Positions 10,418-22,682 of a stretch of DNA of 64,000 nt are shown here, one piece after another; within the stretch, counting starts at the first letter, position 1, and each line of letters starts with the position of its first letter. The DNA comes from Hyaloperonospora brassicae. Lineage: Eukaryota > Oomycota > Peronosporomycetes > Peronosporales > Peronosporaceae. The notes under the pieces were generated by a model, which was not told where the DNA came from, made no database searches, and saw only the letters and a program-made list of their open reading frames with translations. The translations under genes were made by a program, and so were the position numbers. The stretch spans positions 124,001 to 188,000 of the forward strand of contig CANTFL010000003.1 in the NCBI GenBank assembly GCA_947650285.1, in the 5' to 3' direction.

Positions 10418-13400
10418 ATGACGCAGCCGCTCGCGCACTACGACGAGAACAAGGCGTGCAGCCACGTGGTCGTGCGCGTGGGAGACGCGTCCACAGGTGT
10501 CCTGCACGCGGTCACGCTGGCCTCGGTCAAGTACGCGCTGTTTGCCTTTTTGCGAGTTTGTTTTTTTCCGACGTGGTAGTCGACAAGTGTTTAAAACCGA
10601 CATGATTGTATACAACCACGATGCACTCGATTCGATCGTCGCGCTTTGGTGTTGTTGTACAGTGTCGTGATTGAAGAGCTGCGCGACGAACTGGAACGTC
10701 TCAGCGGTGTTCCCACTAGCGATCAGATCCTGCTGTGCGGTCCGCCCTTTGCGCGCTTGGACCCACGTCGCGCTCTCGAGTCCTATGGCTTACCAGCTGT
10801 ACGCTGCTTGTTTTATTCCGTTGCAGCGGGCAAGGTTTTTTGTACGCAGACGGACGTAACGCCCTCATGAGGTTTTATCACGGTGCTGCACTCTGCAGGA
10901 CCAGAAGGAGGTGTTTTTGTACGACCGGCGACTGCTGTCACGAGAGACTGGAGCCACGGTGTTACCCGCGGCAGCAGCAATCACTCCAGTGGATGTGTCA
11001 TGTACGACATTGTGGATGTTGTCGCTCTTCTTTTTCTTTGCATTTTTCTCTAGTGAGGAGGAGCTGGATGTTGATTCGAGTTGTGTGTATGCATGTCGGT
11101 GTATGTGTGTGTGTCTTTTTCACTGTTGAATGGCAATGAAAGTGCCGTCGCAGCCAGTGGCGTCGTCGGGAGGTTCCAAGCTGCTGAGTGAAAGTTCCCA
11201 TCCGATGATGAGGGCGTTGGCAGAGTACGAGGGCTATTTCCAACTACAGGTCAGCCAATGTGAGGCGCTGGAGAGCGGCAGTTTTGCGAACGTTCGTGCT
11301 AGTGAACGCGGTGCACAGGAACTGCAAGTGCAGGAGCGAGCGATTGCTGCAGCTGTCGCGAACCTGGATTTGTTCAAGACGTCCATGATGAAGCACTTTG
11401 CTCCGTTTTGGGCAGAGTTTCAAGCCGCAAGTGACAAGCACGAACGTCTTTTGAGTCAGTTTGAGAGCTATCTGGAGGTGCTGGCTACCGTGGAGCTTCA
11501 TCCGGCGTTGGCTACTGCAGAACGGAAGGCACTGTATGACTGCATACCTGTTGAAAAGGAGCGTGAATGGGCCGCGCAGTGCGAGCAGTCACACACGCAC
11601 GTTCGAGGACAGGTGCTGAAGCTCCAACAAGCTCACGACGAAATTTGCAACGAAGTCGTTGAGATGATGACTGCGCATGCCGAATCGAGTCGGGAGTATG
11701 ACGAAGCAAGTGTTGACTTGGAACAGATGAAAGCGCTGTGTAGTAAGCAAACGAGTATCACAAGTACCTTGCGTGGCAATCTACAGTACGTGCTCAGCAG
11801 TATTGAGGAGACGTCAGCGATAGCAGTCGGAAGTAATCTTATGCAAGCGTCGACGAATGCTTTAGACGTGTGTCGGCGCATTGACAAATTATACCAAGGT
11901 CAGCAAAACATGGTATGTATTGCTGGCATGTAGTGAACCTGGTCGAGGTTTGAATGGGCGATGCTAACGTCTGCTTTGCTGCTGTCGCAGGTCCCTGATG
12001 CTCAGAAGCTTCTCGAACATACCGCGGATCACGTGAACAAGATCGCTGCTGAAAAGTCGAACGCCTTTGCGCGCGTGCACTCGACACTGCGTCAAGTCTC
12101 TATCTTGCAGTCAAAGATCCGAGATTTCGAGACCTCGTTGGCGGTATTCCGTGAAGCTTTGGCTGTCCAAAAGAAACACTTTTACGAGCTGGAACACCTG
12201 GAAAAGCTGCCTGGTAATGCTTGTGTCGAGTTGTGAGTCGGCAACGGTGGAACGGGCGGAATGGCTAAAGCTGTTTTGTTTGCGCGACAGGATCGTATAC
12301 GGCTTGTCTGAAAGAGATCTCGAGACGTCTGAAGTATGGCCGTCTGTTTTCAGACCGAATCCAGTCCATGGCCGAAGAACTTGCACAAATGCGTGAGGAT
12401 GAGGTACGGCGCTAGACAGCGGGGTCTGCTGCTGTCACTGACTTGTGCGTCGTCACGGTCTATATGGACGCAGGTACAACACCGTGAGGAGTTCTTGCGC
12501 AGCTATGGCCAGCACCTGCCTCGTGACTTTGTTTCCGGGCTTGCAGAAAAGCCATCGCACTGTGAGTTCCGCATGCGTCCATTCGACCAAAACCTTCCGA
12601 GCATAGAAGATGAAGACGACGACGACCTCAGTGTGTACGAAGAGAAGGAACGGTCGCCGTCAGTTGATCTAGGTGATCGCGAGGACCGTGGCAGTTTGTC
12701 GGACTCGACTGCCAATGCAGACCGTGCTCTTCAGGACCGCTGCAGTGAACTGGAAGCGCGAGTATTGAAGCTCACTGCTGAGCTGGAAGAGTCGAAGAAG
12801 AATCTATACTATGGATCTGGAAGTGAATCAATACCTCGCTCCGACACGTCCAAGGCCAGCGCGCGTGAAGGCGATAGCTCGTGCGAGTTTCCGTTGGTTA
12901 TGGCATTGGCAGCGACAGCGGGTGGCATGACGAACTCTTCAGAAGGCGATGGGTTGGGTCTGCGGCGCAATATCGGTGGGCGACGAGAAATTGCGTCGGG
13001 ACGAATGTTCCTGACATCGGTTCTGACTTGCTCGTATGTGCGAATGGGTCAGATGTCGACAATAAAGAGGCGACAATCGCTAAGCTGGAGGTACGTGTTT
13101 GCTGCTTCCATCGATACACTGGCGGGATCGCGTGAACTAAGTCGCGATGGTGTGTGATTTTGTGGTCAAGCAGAGTGAAAATCAGCAATTTTTGCTGAAC
13201 GCGGCGGCGTTTGAAGAATATCCTTTGCAACTGATTGTTTGCATGTTTGTGTGGAGGGAGAGGTGACGTGGTGCTTGATGTCCCGATGTTTCCTTAACCG
13301 GTGCAGTGCCTTGTTGTTTGCTGTTGTCGACTGTACGGAGATTCAGGAGCGATTGAAGCGCGAGAAGCAGTTGAAGGAGACCCAGTGCCGACTTCAGCAA

Positions 13401-14113
13401 ACGGTAACGGACCTGAGCAGCCGTGTCCGAGCCCAGCGGACAGCGTTGGCAAAGCTACTTGCGCTATTGCAGCTTCCTGTCGTTGAGGACGATGCTGGGG
13501 CCGTAGACGCTAGTTTTGAAGCCATTGAAGTGCGTGTGAAGGAGCTGCTGGCCATTGCCCAGTCAGAAGTGGTGAGCTGCTGTGGTTGAGATTGTGTGTG
13601 TGTGTGGGTGACGCAAGCGGGCCATTGACGGTGAACTGTGTGTGGTGCGATCAGATGCTGCAAACGGAGCTGGAGCAGCAGCGGTCCGACTTGCGCTTGA
13701 TGGAGTCGGAGCAGGACCTGAGCGACTCGTTTAAGATCTCTTTTCGAAGCTTCAGCGTGAACGACCTGGCACTGTTCTTGCCGACATCCGCCCCTGGCAG
13801 CGACGTCCAGCGGGTGTACCTGGCTTTCCATCTCGGCTGTCCACACCGTTTCCTCTCGGAAGAGTCCATTTCGTCTTTCAGCAATGACGGGCAAAGGTGA
13901 GCGAGTGGCACTCAATTGGTTGGGACGTGGGATCCTTCTGTTTGTACCGCCGCCTCACGTGTCGAGTGTTTGCTTTCCAGGTATCCCGATTACGTTGTGG
14001 GTCGCATTGTGCTCATTGACGAGCAGACAGCTGTGGACGGCAACAATCCCTACGCATTGCATCTCGGGACCACGTTTTACGTACTGACTGTCGCGAGTCT
14101 CCACGAAAGTTAG
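10418..14113 (+). CDS. ATG11: ATG11 / FIP200 (RB1CC1)-like autophagy scaffold
   Basis: This is a multi-exon gene of roughly 900 residues. Approximate exons are 10418-10530, 10663-10798, 10899-11001, 11143-11912, 11991-12213, 12291-12403, 12474-13090, 13171-13236, 13341-13571, 13655-13896 and 13981-14113. The N-terminus is ubiquitin-like (VVVRVGDASTGVLHAVTLAS; PTSDQILLCGPP; VFLYDRRLLS), as in ATG11/FIP200. Long coiled coils follow in the middle (YGQHLPRDFVSGLAEKPSH; KREKQLKETQCRLQQT). The C-terminus is the ATG11 claw region (FSVNDLALFLP; VYLAFHLGCPHRFLSEESIS; YVVGRIVLIDEQ; NPYALHLGTTFYVLT). These proteins scaffold the ATG1/ULK kinase complex and tie selective-autophagy receptors to it. The start is the first ATG of the frame holding the ubiquitin-like fold. 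Frame changes between about 12890 and 13080 need two very short introns with GTT donors or reflect indels. The exon 3-4 junction (11002-11142) is also ambiguous. Confidence 0.82.
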
Positions 14114-14286
14114 GAGCGCTTGTATCGTCGGTCGTGTGCTTTCCACCAATTAGTGACTATTCTGCCGCATACACCGTGAACGAAATGGTCTGCGGACTGT
14201 GATTTGATTCACTTTGCCTTTTTGTGCCGACCAAACGAATATTATTAGCCAGTGAACGCCCGTCCTGATCGCTCTCGGTGGTCTCC

Positions 14287-15142
14287 ATGGGCGCCGATCA
14301 AGTGCCCCATGCCGAGCCGACCACCGCCAAACGCGCCGCAGAGCAGTTCGATCAAGAGTTTCAGCGCTATACGACCAAGCAGGTGAGGTCATGCTCGCTC
14401 GATGATCGATCTGCCACTGTCTTTTGTGGCCAGTCGGGTCTTGATTTTTTTCTCCTTTTGATCGGCGTAGAAGTTGTGTTTTTTTCCTTTTGATCGGCGC
14501 AGAAGTTGTGTTTTTATTATTTTTAGACACGTCGTGTATTTGTACATTATCTGTCGAGCGACTCACTTTGGCTTGACTTGCTGTACGACAAAATGCTCAC
14601 ACTGGACGATTTGTTTTGTGTCTGTCTTTTGTGCGTTGTGCTTGTACGCACATGGGAAAACTGTGGGGATCCCGTAGACTGGCAAAAGTGCGCGTGCAGT
14701 GGCTATGGCCCGTGGCGAACTGGCCAAGTACAATGCACTGGTGTTCCAGGACAAGAAGCTGGAAGAAGCTGGTGTAAAGAAAGGGAGGCTGACACTGGAA
14801 GTGCGTGCGTCGTATGAGAAACGGATCAAGGAACTTGAAGAGGCTCTCGACTCGTTCCATCTCTCGGTGGCGGGGTACAACAAGACGAAGGCCATGTCAG
14901 TGCTGCTATTGGGTCTGTTGCACGTTTGTTCGCTGGCTTCGACTGGCTGCTGACTCTGTGCATGAGTGTGTGTCAGCTTGTCCTTCGTGCTGCTCGTGGT
15001 GTTTGCACTGATTATGTTCTTCCAGCCATGGGCCAAGCACTTTGAAGACCCCAAGGACCTCACGTACGATGAGTACGCGACGTTGGAGGAGGAACCGATA
15101 CAGACAATGGAAGAGACGGCAGAAGTCAGCGACGAGCTGTAG
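14287..15142 (+). CDS. Conserved-looking small coiled-coil protein, function unknown
   Basis: Four exons read well: ATG at 14287 to 14382 (ending TTKQ); 14527 to about 14609 (TRRVFVHYLSSDSLWLDLL...TLDD); about 14694 to 14900 (ARAVAMARGELAKYNAL...KRIKELEEALDSFHLSVAGY); and 15028-15142 (PWAKHFEDPKDLTYDEYATL...AEVSDEL, then TAG). All joins are in frame, giving about 165 residues. The third exon is a heptad-like coiled coil and the C-terminal 30 residues are very acidic. No signal peptide or membrane segment is seen. It follows the ATG11-like gene on the same strand by about 170 bp. The third-exon donor (GTTTTG) is weak, so that junction may be off by a few bases. I do not recognise the family. 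Confidence 0.6.
14441..14516 (+). repeat. Tandem duplication inside intron 1
   Basis: A segment of about 35 bp (CCTTTTGATCGGCG, then AGAAGTTGTGT) appears twice in succession within the first intron. The copies differ by GTAG versus GCAG, so each offers a decoy 3' splice AG upstream of the real one at 14526. Confidence 0.7.
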
Positions 15143-17736
15143 GTATTCGTTCCGATAGCAGGGGTTCTTGGCCCCGACTGCTCGAAGCTCGGTTTGTAAG
15201 ATCAGAACAAAGGGTTGTTTTGTGAATAAAAAGGAGCGAGCCAAGTGTGGTTCTTTGACTCGAAGACAGAAGGGAACAAAAGTGCGTACGTTGCAATCAG
15301 AGGCTTGTGGTGTTAGAAGGGAAGGTTGCGATGGTTGTACTGATGTGTGCTAGAATCTCCAGCACAGCAAGTGTCGGTGCGCAATATACAGACGCTTACT
15401 ACAGTGGAGACGTCCATTTCTCTTCATATGGCAAAACATCGTACCAACTTACATCGCAAGTGATTCGACACGCGGTAGTTCTGTTCGGTCACGATGTACG
15501 ATCGAGACTACAGTGCAAGAGACAGACAATTCCGAGCTTCACAAGGCTCGGATCGCACAAAAAAGATCGCGCGTGGAGTCTATCGAGCAGGTTTGGACAC
15601 CGCAAGGGATGTGGCGTATACCCCAATAAGCTGCATCGCTTACGATTTATTCTTGAATGAACAGTCAGTAAGAAGTGCTTCAATCATTGACTGACGGATC
15701 TGTATTCTTTGAATCAGCGGTCGTAAGTGGTGCTTCAGTCTTTGAAGGGGGACTACGTAACTTAACATACTATTCCAGGACTAATCTTCGCAGCAGCCGC
15801 CCCCCTCGGCGAAAATACTGAAGAAGTGCCGGGGGTGTCAGCAACGACATGATACAAACCTCGTCGAGTCAGATTCGTCGACCAGCCGGGCAACGGAACA
15901 GAGGATACGCCGGGTCGATGAGGTTCTGGTCGACAATCGATAAGAGCAAGTGAAATGACCAGTGAAAGTGACGAATACGAAATGGCTTTTCGACGACCAG
16001 AGACTCGACGATTGTTATGGCCGACCTAAGACTTGCGAGACGCAAGAAGGCTTTGACGAGCGCAAATGGCATTGATCCACTTACAGTGCCAAGATAAGCG
16101 ACGGCGACGAATTTTAGCTGCTCAAGCGTGTAGATACCAAGTGTGCAATCCTCGAAGTGCATCTACGAGGAGAAGTCGACGGCTGTCTCGTCGCCGAGTC
16201 AACAACGTATGGAATGTGCTCGGAAGTATAAGACTACGCCAGGACAGTATACTTTGTTATATGGGCCGGCGTCGGGAATCAAGAGAGACGCAAAAGAAGA
16301 CAGTAAGCTGCGACTGGTGATTTCGACATTGCTGTCGACAAAATCCTACCAATTTGTCACAACTCGGTTGAAGGTGGACAGCAAGGCATTGGACCAACCT
16401 ACCACATAGTAAATACCGACCACTGCTCGACCAGTCTTTCACCGTGAGTGGCGAGATACATACAAGCTTGCGAAGACTGCGTCAACAGCAAGAGTAAGCT
16501 TGTTCTCAATAAATCTTCACCGGTAAATGTTGTCGCACACACCATTACAAGTGTTGTTGATGATCTTTTGTATACTGCTTTCTGGATTTCATCGAGTAAT
16601 GTGGTATTGCCTTTGTCTCAGGATCACTCACTCTACGGCGATCGCTATCGCTAAGGCAATGAGCAACACGGAAGAATCGGAAGTATAAACGATAATTGTA
16701 GAACACGGATACGGTCGATTTTATGCCCTCATTCTCATTCGTCAAAAAGAGACCTTCAGTTCTTTGTAGAATGCATTTTAGGATCGCTGAAGTGATGTGT
16801 TGAGGTCAGGGGCCACAGTCCACTGCAACGAACATCATGTTGGAAGTGGTACAAAGACTGTGATCCAGACAGTACAGGGGCGCGTTAGATACCCACTACA
16901 ATTTGACTGGAATGAACATCGCGTAGGAGTTGTTACACGCTATCAACAACTCAAAAGGCTCGATCAGGAACGACAATTCGTGCTCTTTCGTACATAAATG
17001 ATGCGCACTAAAACCGCTTTAGCGCTCTGTCGGTAGCGATCGTAGCGAAGCACATAGTGTGGCAGGCACAAAAAGAAGAGGAACAAGTTGTTGGTGTGTG
17101 GCAAATTTTAAAGTGATATTCGTTATCGTTGTCAGTTATTCGTAACACGCAATCAACGTGCTTGTAGCACGAGGAGAAACGTTTACACGAAAAAACCCTT
17201 TTACCGCCTTGACTCTTGCCGACCCCATCAATCCCAATCAATCAATCAATCAATCAAGTGACAGGTCGCACATTACTTGGATCCGCCGGTCCTTGCCAAT
17301 CTCTTCGTTCAAAACCACGCCGTTAGACTATAACGTGAGCTTCCGCTGTCCAGAATGTTTTTAATAAATCACTCATACACTATACGTCGACAATCACGAC
17401 TGACTCAATCTGACAAGTCCCGGCGACGGCTAGCACGGCGATGACTCGTCAGAATCAATCATCCATACGACGCTGAGAGTAAAGCAGGGAACGCGACATC
17501 GCGCTCGGGTTGGCGTTAGGGTATTATATAAAAAGGGTATGACGAGCGACAGAGCAAAAGGACATATTGTGCACCACGCCAAGCGATGACAGAATCCAAG
17601 TACAGATCAGCGAGCAGAACAGTATTTGGATAGCTCACCGGAAGAACAGATCGGTCGAGAGATCGAAGAGATTATGGGTGAATAAAGAACCGCGAATGTA
17701 GCGGAGCTACAGCTTCATGCCAAAGAAAGGCTCAAT
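15143..17736. other. Intergenic, no supported gene
   Basis: Short frames on both strands are AT-richer and carry no family motif. A minus frame at 15869-16162 (MHFEDCTLGIYTLEQLKF...) and plus pieces at 16310-16410 (LVISTLLSTKSYQFVTTRL) may be old mobile-element debris. A (CAAT)n run lies at about 17228-17256. The last bases, TCAAT at 17732-17736, are the left target-site duplication of the gypsy element. Confidence 0.45.
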
Positions 17737-18129
17737 TGTAACGGGGCACACCCTTGCGTGAACTTAACGCAAGGGTTTCGGTGCGCCCGACAGACGTACA
17801 CGAGGCAAACGAGGAAGCGTAGGTAAGGTAAAAGTAGAACTGTTATATTAATATACTTAAGTCTTTAACTACTGTCTCTCTGTTTGACTTAACTCAATTA
17901 TGCTAATATAACTGAGTGTATGGTGACGTCTTGTCACCACTCATTGCGCACGTCTTGCGGTGATTGGTGGGTTGATGTCATCAAGATATCAACCAATGAG
18001 CAGACTCTTTGGTCGACCCATCAATATCACCACTATTTTTGATATTGTTAAAAAAATATTCAACATAATATTATTTATTGTCATTATCTCTCAAATGACA
18101 ATTTCCATGTAACGGGCTGCCCCGTTACA
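17737..18129 (-). repeat. Gypsy 3' LTR
   Basis: 393 bp, 3' copy with respect to the minus-strand element. It starts with an inverted pair (CTTGCGT...ACGCAAG) just inside the TGTAACGGGG terminus and ends with CCCCGTTACA. Compared with the other LTR it has about 10 point differences and no indels. Confidence 0.93.
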
Positions 18130-18259
18130 TCACCCCCCTTAACTGATAGTCACCGAGTGACTATCGAAAACATGGCGGCCACCCTTTGGCCACCATTGGG
18201 ACAGGGAGCACTTGTTGGGTCCGTTCCATTCACTTTCCACCCGACCTCGCATAGTTAAC

Positions 18260-19885
18260 ATGTCTATGCGGGGTGACTCAAGAAACACACATCCCGCTGC
18301 TGTGCCAGCCTCTGCGGCAGACGATTCGTCTTCTGCTGCTCGTTCTCTGCCTGCAGCAACAGGTGCTGCAGGTGCACGCGGTACAACAACGAGTGCGCAT
18401 GATGACCCTGACATAGAGGTCATCTATTCTGGCGGGTCAGACGTGTCTGACTCGGAAAAGCCTTTGGAGGCACCGCGTTCACCAGCGGTGCCTCATTCAT
18501 CCACGACACTGCAGGATGTACGGAATCGTAACATGCGTCACAGTCTGTTCGGCAGTGATGATGAGCCTGATGATGAGCCTGATGATGAGCCTGATGATGA
18601 GTATGATTGCTCATCACCGCGATCAACTCGTGCTCCTTTAAACGAGCGACTTGACGATGGTGCAAGCCATCGTCATACTGACAACCGTGGTACCGACAAG
18701 GGTAACACTGTGAAGAGTGATGATCTGAAGCCGTGGTGTTTGCCTGAACGGCTCATCAATGGCTTGTCTCACGAGACAAGCCAACACCATCGAATACCCT
18801 TGTATGATGCGACTGAGCTTCACTGCTTGGATCCCAGCGCGAGTAACTTTCGCGCTGAGGAAGAATTTTATCTTGATGTCTTCCTTAGACATCGATGGTA
18901 CAACGGCAACCAAAAGCGTGACAAGGCCTCGCTTTTGGCTACGTGGAACGCGTTCGTCCAAAACGTACAGAATTTTGGACGAGAAGGGTAGCTTAAGAAT
19001 TTTGAGGAGTGTCGCCTCAAGTTTGAAAAGCGAACGCCAACCGGTGCAAGGTACCGGTTGCAATGTTTATCGAGTGGGTCAGACATTCCTTGCCTCACAT
19101 GGGGAGACCCTTGTGCGAGTTGTGTTGACAACTCGCAGCGTGCACATAGGGACGTGTATTCCCTAAGTTCGCCCTGGGGAAGGGCACACATCTCGAGTAA
19201 GATGCGGGACGCGATTGCAAACTTGCAATCCGTCTACAAGAGCCTAGGGCGCGTGTTTACCGATGGGCCACATGGCCAATCGGATTAGTCTCGTCATACT
19301 GGCGGACGAGGCCTTCAACATCCATCAACAGCTGAGAGCGGGGCTCCCAGCTGTTCCAAGAGGGTGGATACCCCCGCCACTGGACGAGGTAGCTCGTCCT
19401 TAATCCTGAATCGTCACGGTGATCAAAGATTTTCTCCACTCGAAAGAGTTGACCACCGTGAGCATCCACCAAAGGATGTGGTGGAGGAGGAAAGACCTCC
19501 TCCAGATGATTCGGCTCACCATCTCGACCCTTTCGAGATGGATCGCGCAATCGATGAATTGCGCGATGAATTGAAGCACGAGCGCGACCGGCGCTACATT
19601 TTGACAGATACCGTGCGGAAGAACCGCAAGGACTGCGAGGCTAATCGGGCGAGAGATCGCGCCGATTATGCCACAGCGCAGCTTCAGGTCGAGCGGGATG
19701 TCCGCTCCCTTTACGGCGAGCTGGCGACAGCTCGCGGGGAGATATCTTGGTTGAGTTCCGAGGTATCATATCTGCGCGACCAGACGGATCGTCTGGAGCG
19801 CGAACGCAAGAACTTGATGGATGTTCTTGAACGTGGGGGCTATCTTCATCGGAAGAAGAAGGCTCGTACTGACAGTACGGCCTGA
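18260..19885 (+). CDS. Antisense gene in the gypsy element, open frame with two in-frame TAG codons
   Basis: A single plus-strand frame from ATG 18260 to TGA 19885 is interrupted only by TAG at 18989-18991 and 19286-19288. The part before the first TAG (243 residues) is acidic, with a DDEP tandem repeat. It then has a compositionally normal domain with WCLPERLINGLSHETSQHHR, IPLYDATELHCLDP and FYLDVFLRHRWYNG. Reading continues coherently after the TAG (RYRLQCLSSGSDIPCLTWGD, SSPWGRAHISSKMRDAI). The last part (from about 19538) is a strong coiled coil (IDELRDELKHERDRRY, WLSSEVSYLRDQTDRLER). The first two parts lie between the minus-strand pol end and the 3' LTR; the third is antisense to the integrase tail and chromodomain. 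I recall similar uncharacterised oomycete proteins but cannot confirm this without a search. Function unknown. Confidence 0.6.
19257..19550 (-). CDS. Chromodomain at the end of gypsy pol
   Basis: The minus frame gives FRVEKIFDHRDDSG, YLVQWRGYPPSWNSWEP and LVRQYDE, the classic chromodomain order (aromatic residue, then VQWRGY, then W-x-WEP). Chromodomains at the integrase C-terminus define chromoviruses and help target insertion to marked chromatin. It shares its frame with the integrase tail upstream, separated by one TAG at 19641-19643. Confidence 0.85.
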   Translation of the reverse strand: MRDPSRKGRDGEPNHLEEVFPPPPHPLVDAHGGQLFRVEKIFDHRDDSGLRTSYLVQWRGYPPSWNSWEPRSQLLMDVEGLVRQYDETNPIGHVAHR

Positions 19886-21357
19886 GCCTCCCCACGTAAA
19901 ACGTAGGATGCGTGCGCATCTTACGTGGCAATTCAAGTGTGTATGCATTGCCCTTGTGATGCAACACTCGAAATGGCCCAATGTACTTCGGCAGTAGTTT
20001 ACTACTTCCGACACTAGTGACTGCATGTCCAGGTAAGTTTACCGTAGACAGTAGTACTAGGTCGTTAACTTTAAATGAAAGAACATTTGCTCTTCCATTC
20101 TTGTCTGCGTTCCGTTTCTGACGGTCCACTGCATTTGGGATGGAATCCTGAACGAAACGAACTACCGCCTCTCGAGTCAGCAGGAAGTTCTCTGCTGACT
20201 CGTTGTTTTGTCTTTCAGTGCGCTTCGTGCGCACTGCTAAGAGATTGTTCTCTTCTTCAGCGAAGTTGTCTTCTTCCTCGCTGGAATAATCGTTGACGAT
20301 GCTGAATATACCAGCATCGTCATCATCATCCGAGTCAGTAATAGCGTCGCCGCTATTACTGAGGTGATTTTCTTCATCGAGGTCGACCTGGTCGACATCG
20401 GCATCATACGTGACGACGTTAGCGTCGACACGTGATGAGCAAGAGCCAGAACGGTTTTTTCTCGAGCGATTCCCTCCCCCTTATCCAATAGTCACACTCT
20501 AAAGGGTGGGGCACACGTGGATGGCGTAAGCCATTCACGTAAAACGGTGTGTGCTTTGTGGAAGCATGCACCGAATCATTAATGGCGAATTCCACCATTG
20601 GAAGGAATTCGCACCAACTCGAAAACGAGTGGACATATCCTCGAAGGATCTCTTCGAGGACTCGGTTCTCACGTTCCGTCTGACCATCTGTTTCGGGATG
20701 GTCAGAAGTAGACATCTTCAATCGTGTTCCAAGAGAACGGAACACGATTTGACAAAATGCCGCCGTGAACCGAGGGTCACGGTCGGATACGAGTTCACGG
20801 GGTAACCCGTGGAGTCTAAAGACCGTGTCGAGAAAGACACGAGCACAACCTTGAGCCTTGATCGACTCAGGTAAAGCAGCAAGATGCACCATCTTGCTGA
20901 ATCGGTCAACAAACACAAGAATACCATTAATCTTGTGAGCGTCTTCGGGAAAACCGAAGACGAAGTCCATTGAAACGGACTGCCAGCACTCTGTCGGAAC
21001 AGGCAGAGGATGCAATGGCGCACGGGATGAAGGACTAGGCTTCACCCGTTGACAAACCTCGCAAGCACGTATGTACTTGCGTACAAACTGATACTGGCGT
21101 GGCCAGTAAAAGTCACGAATTATCGTGAGGTAAGTCGTTTCTCTACAACGATGGCCGCCTGTTGGGGCATCGTGACACTCATACATGATGCGTAAACGCA
21201 AATCATGATGAGCGGGTTCGACGACACGAGGTGTGTCGTCGGCAACAGCTGTATAGTACACAAATCCGTTGCGTGTACTATACCGATCCGATGAGGATCG
21301 GTACAAAGCCGGTAAATCCCTCATTGATTTACCGGATGGATTCACCAGATGATCCAT
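19641..21357 (-). CDS. Gypsy integrase, broken by a frame change
   Basis: The HHCC zinc region is present (HHDLRLRIMYECHDAPTGGH and CEVCQRVKPS). The catalytic core follows with D-D-E landmarks (SMDFVFGFPED, LVSDRDPRFTAAF, DGQTERENRVLEEILR). The C-terminal part with GPFRVLHHKGNAYTLELP and FYVGRLRPY lies in another frame (20234-19641), so there is at least one frame change near 20230-20430. The Ser-rich tail overlaps the antisense coiled-coil ORF on the plus strand. Confidence 0.88.
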
Positions 21358-21531
21358 CGATCGCAGAAGATCCTCATCTTCCGCGTATGCCTTTCGTACG
21401 TCGTCAAGTAAACTTGACGACGGGACACTGACTGACAGTGTCGCAAGAGTGGGCTTATCCTCACTGTTGAATTGTGCGTCCGGCTCGAAATCGGGCCGGT
21501 GCGAGAGCGCATCAGCGACGACGTTTAGTCG

Positions 21532-22682
21532 TCATGGTTTATAATCCACGAGGAAGTTATACTCCGCGAAGAAAGACAGCCACCTCGCCATTCTTTGCGA
21601 GAGGTGTGGGCTGTTTACGGCCGTGCGTAATGACGCATGGTCCGTATAGACGATGAACATTCTATCTCCCAATAGATAGACCCGGAACTTAGCCAGTGCG
21701 TGTTTCATGGCAAGGAGTTCCTTTTCATGCACTGGGTGATTGCGCTTAGCTGCTTGCAGCTGACGCGACTGATAACAGATGACGCGCTCCGCGCCATCTG
21801 CGTCGAACTGCATTAATGCACAGTCGATTGCAAAATCGCTGGCGTCTCAGACCACATGAAATGGTCTGTCCTGATCTGCAATCGCCAAGATCGGCGATTG
21901 CATCAAGCTTTGCTTGATACCCTCAAAGGAACGCTGGCACTCAGCGTTCCATGACCACTTGAAATTTTTCTTATGCAAGCAAGAAAGATGAACAGTCATC
22001 TCGGCGTAGTTTTTTCGAGTACTTGTGCAATTACGCCGCTAGCCCAAGGAACTTCCTTAGTCCCTTGACATAGACTGGCACTGGCCAGTCGGTGATCGCC
22101 TTGATCTTTTCGGGATCAGGGCGTACGCCTTGTTTACCCACGATGCACCCAAGAAGTGGTATTTCGCTAGCCGCGAATATACACTTCTTGAGGTTTGCGT
22201 ACAACTTATGCTTGCGCATTAGTTGAAGAACCTGACGAACGTGAGTTCTGTGAACTTAAACGTCCGTCTTTCTGTCCATAGCCGGGCTATGGACGAACAC
22301 ATCGTCGAAGTAACTCGGTGCGAAATCACGCACCGGTCTCAACAGATTTGTGACACATCCTGTTGAATGTTGCAGGGGCATTACTCAGCCCCTGTGACAT
22401 AACTAGCCACTCCCACAGCATCCCGCTGGGGGTGCTCACTGCTGTGAACGGGATGTCCCGTTCACGCATGAGAATCTGATAGAATCCATCCATCAGATCC
22501 ATGGACGAAAAGATGATACTCTTTGACATACCATCAATGATTACGTCCTTCCTCGGTATCGGCGTCTGAGCCGGTACCGTTGCAGTATTCAATATGTTGA
22601 ATGCGTGCACTATCCGCCATCCTCCTGTGGCCTTTTGCACACAGAAGGTCGGAGAGCTGTGAGGGGAAGTTGATTCCCTCAC
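21532..22682 (-). CDS. Gypsy reverse transcriptase and RNase H, interrupted
   Basis: RT motifs are present in pieces: WRIVHAFNILN; FSSMDLMDGFYQILM; PFTAVSTPSG with QGLSNAPATFNRMC (22326-22682); YFDDVFVHS, the catalytic YxDD (complement of about 22270-22310); and KCIFAASEIPLLGCIVG (22031-22219). RNase H follows (ERVICYQSRQLQAAKRN, HEKELLAMKHAL, YTDHASL; 21532-21813). Frames differ between these blocks, so the copy carries several indels. Confidence 0.85.

Noticed and set aside
15869..16162. 97-residue minus frame with hydrophobic stretches
   Set aside because: No start context, no motif, and the surrounding sequence looks decayed.
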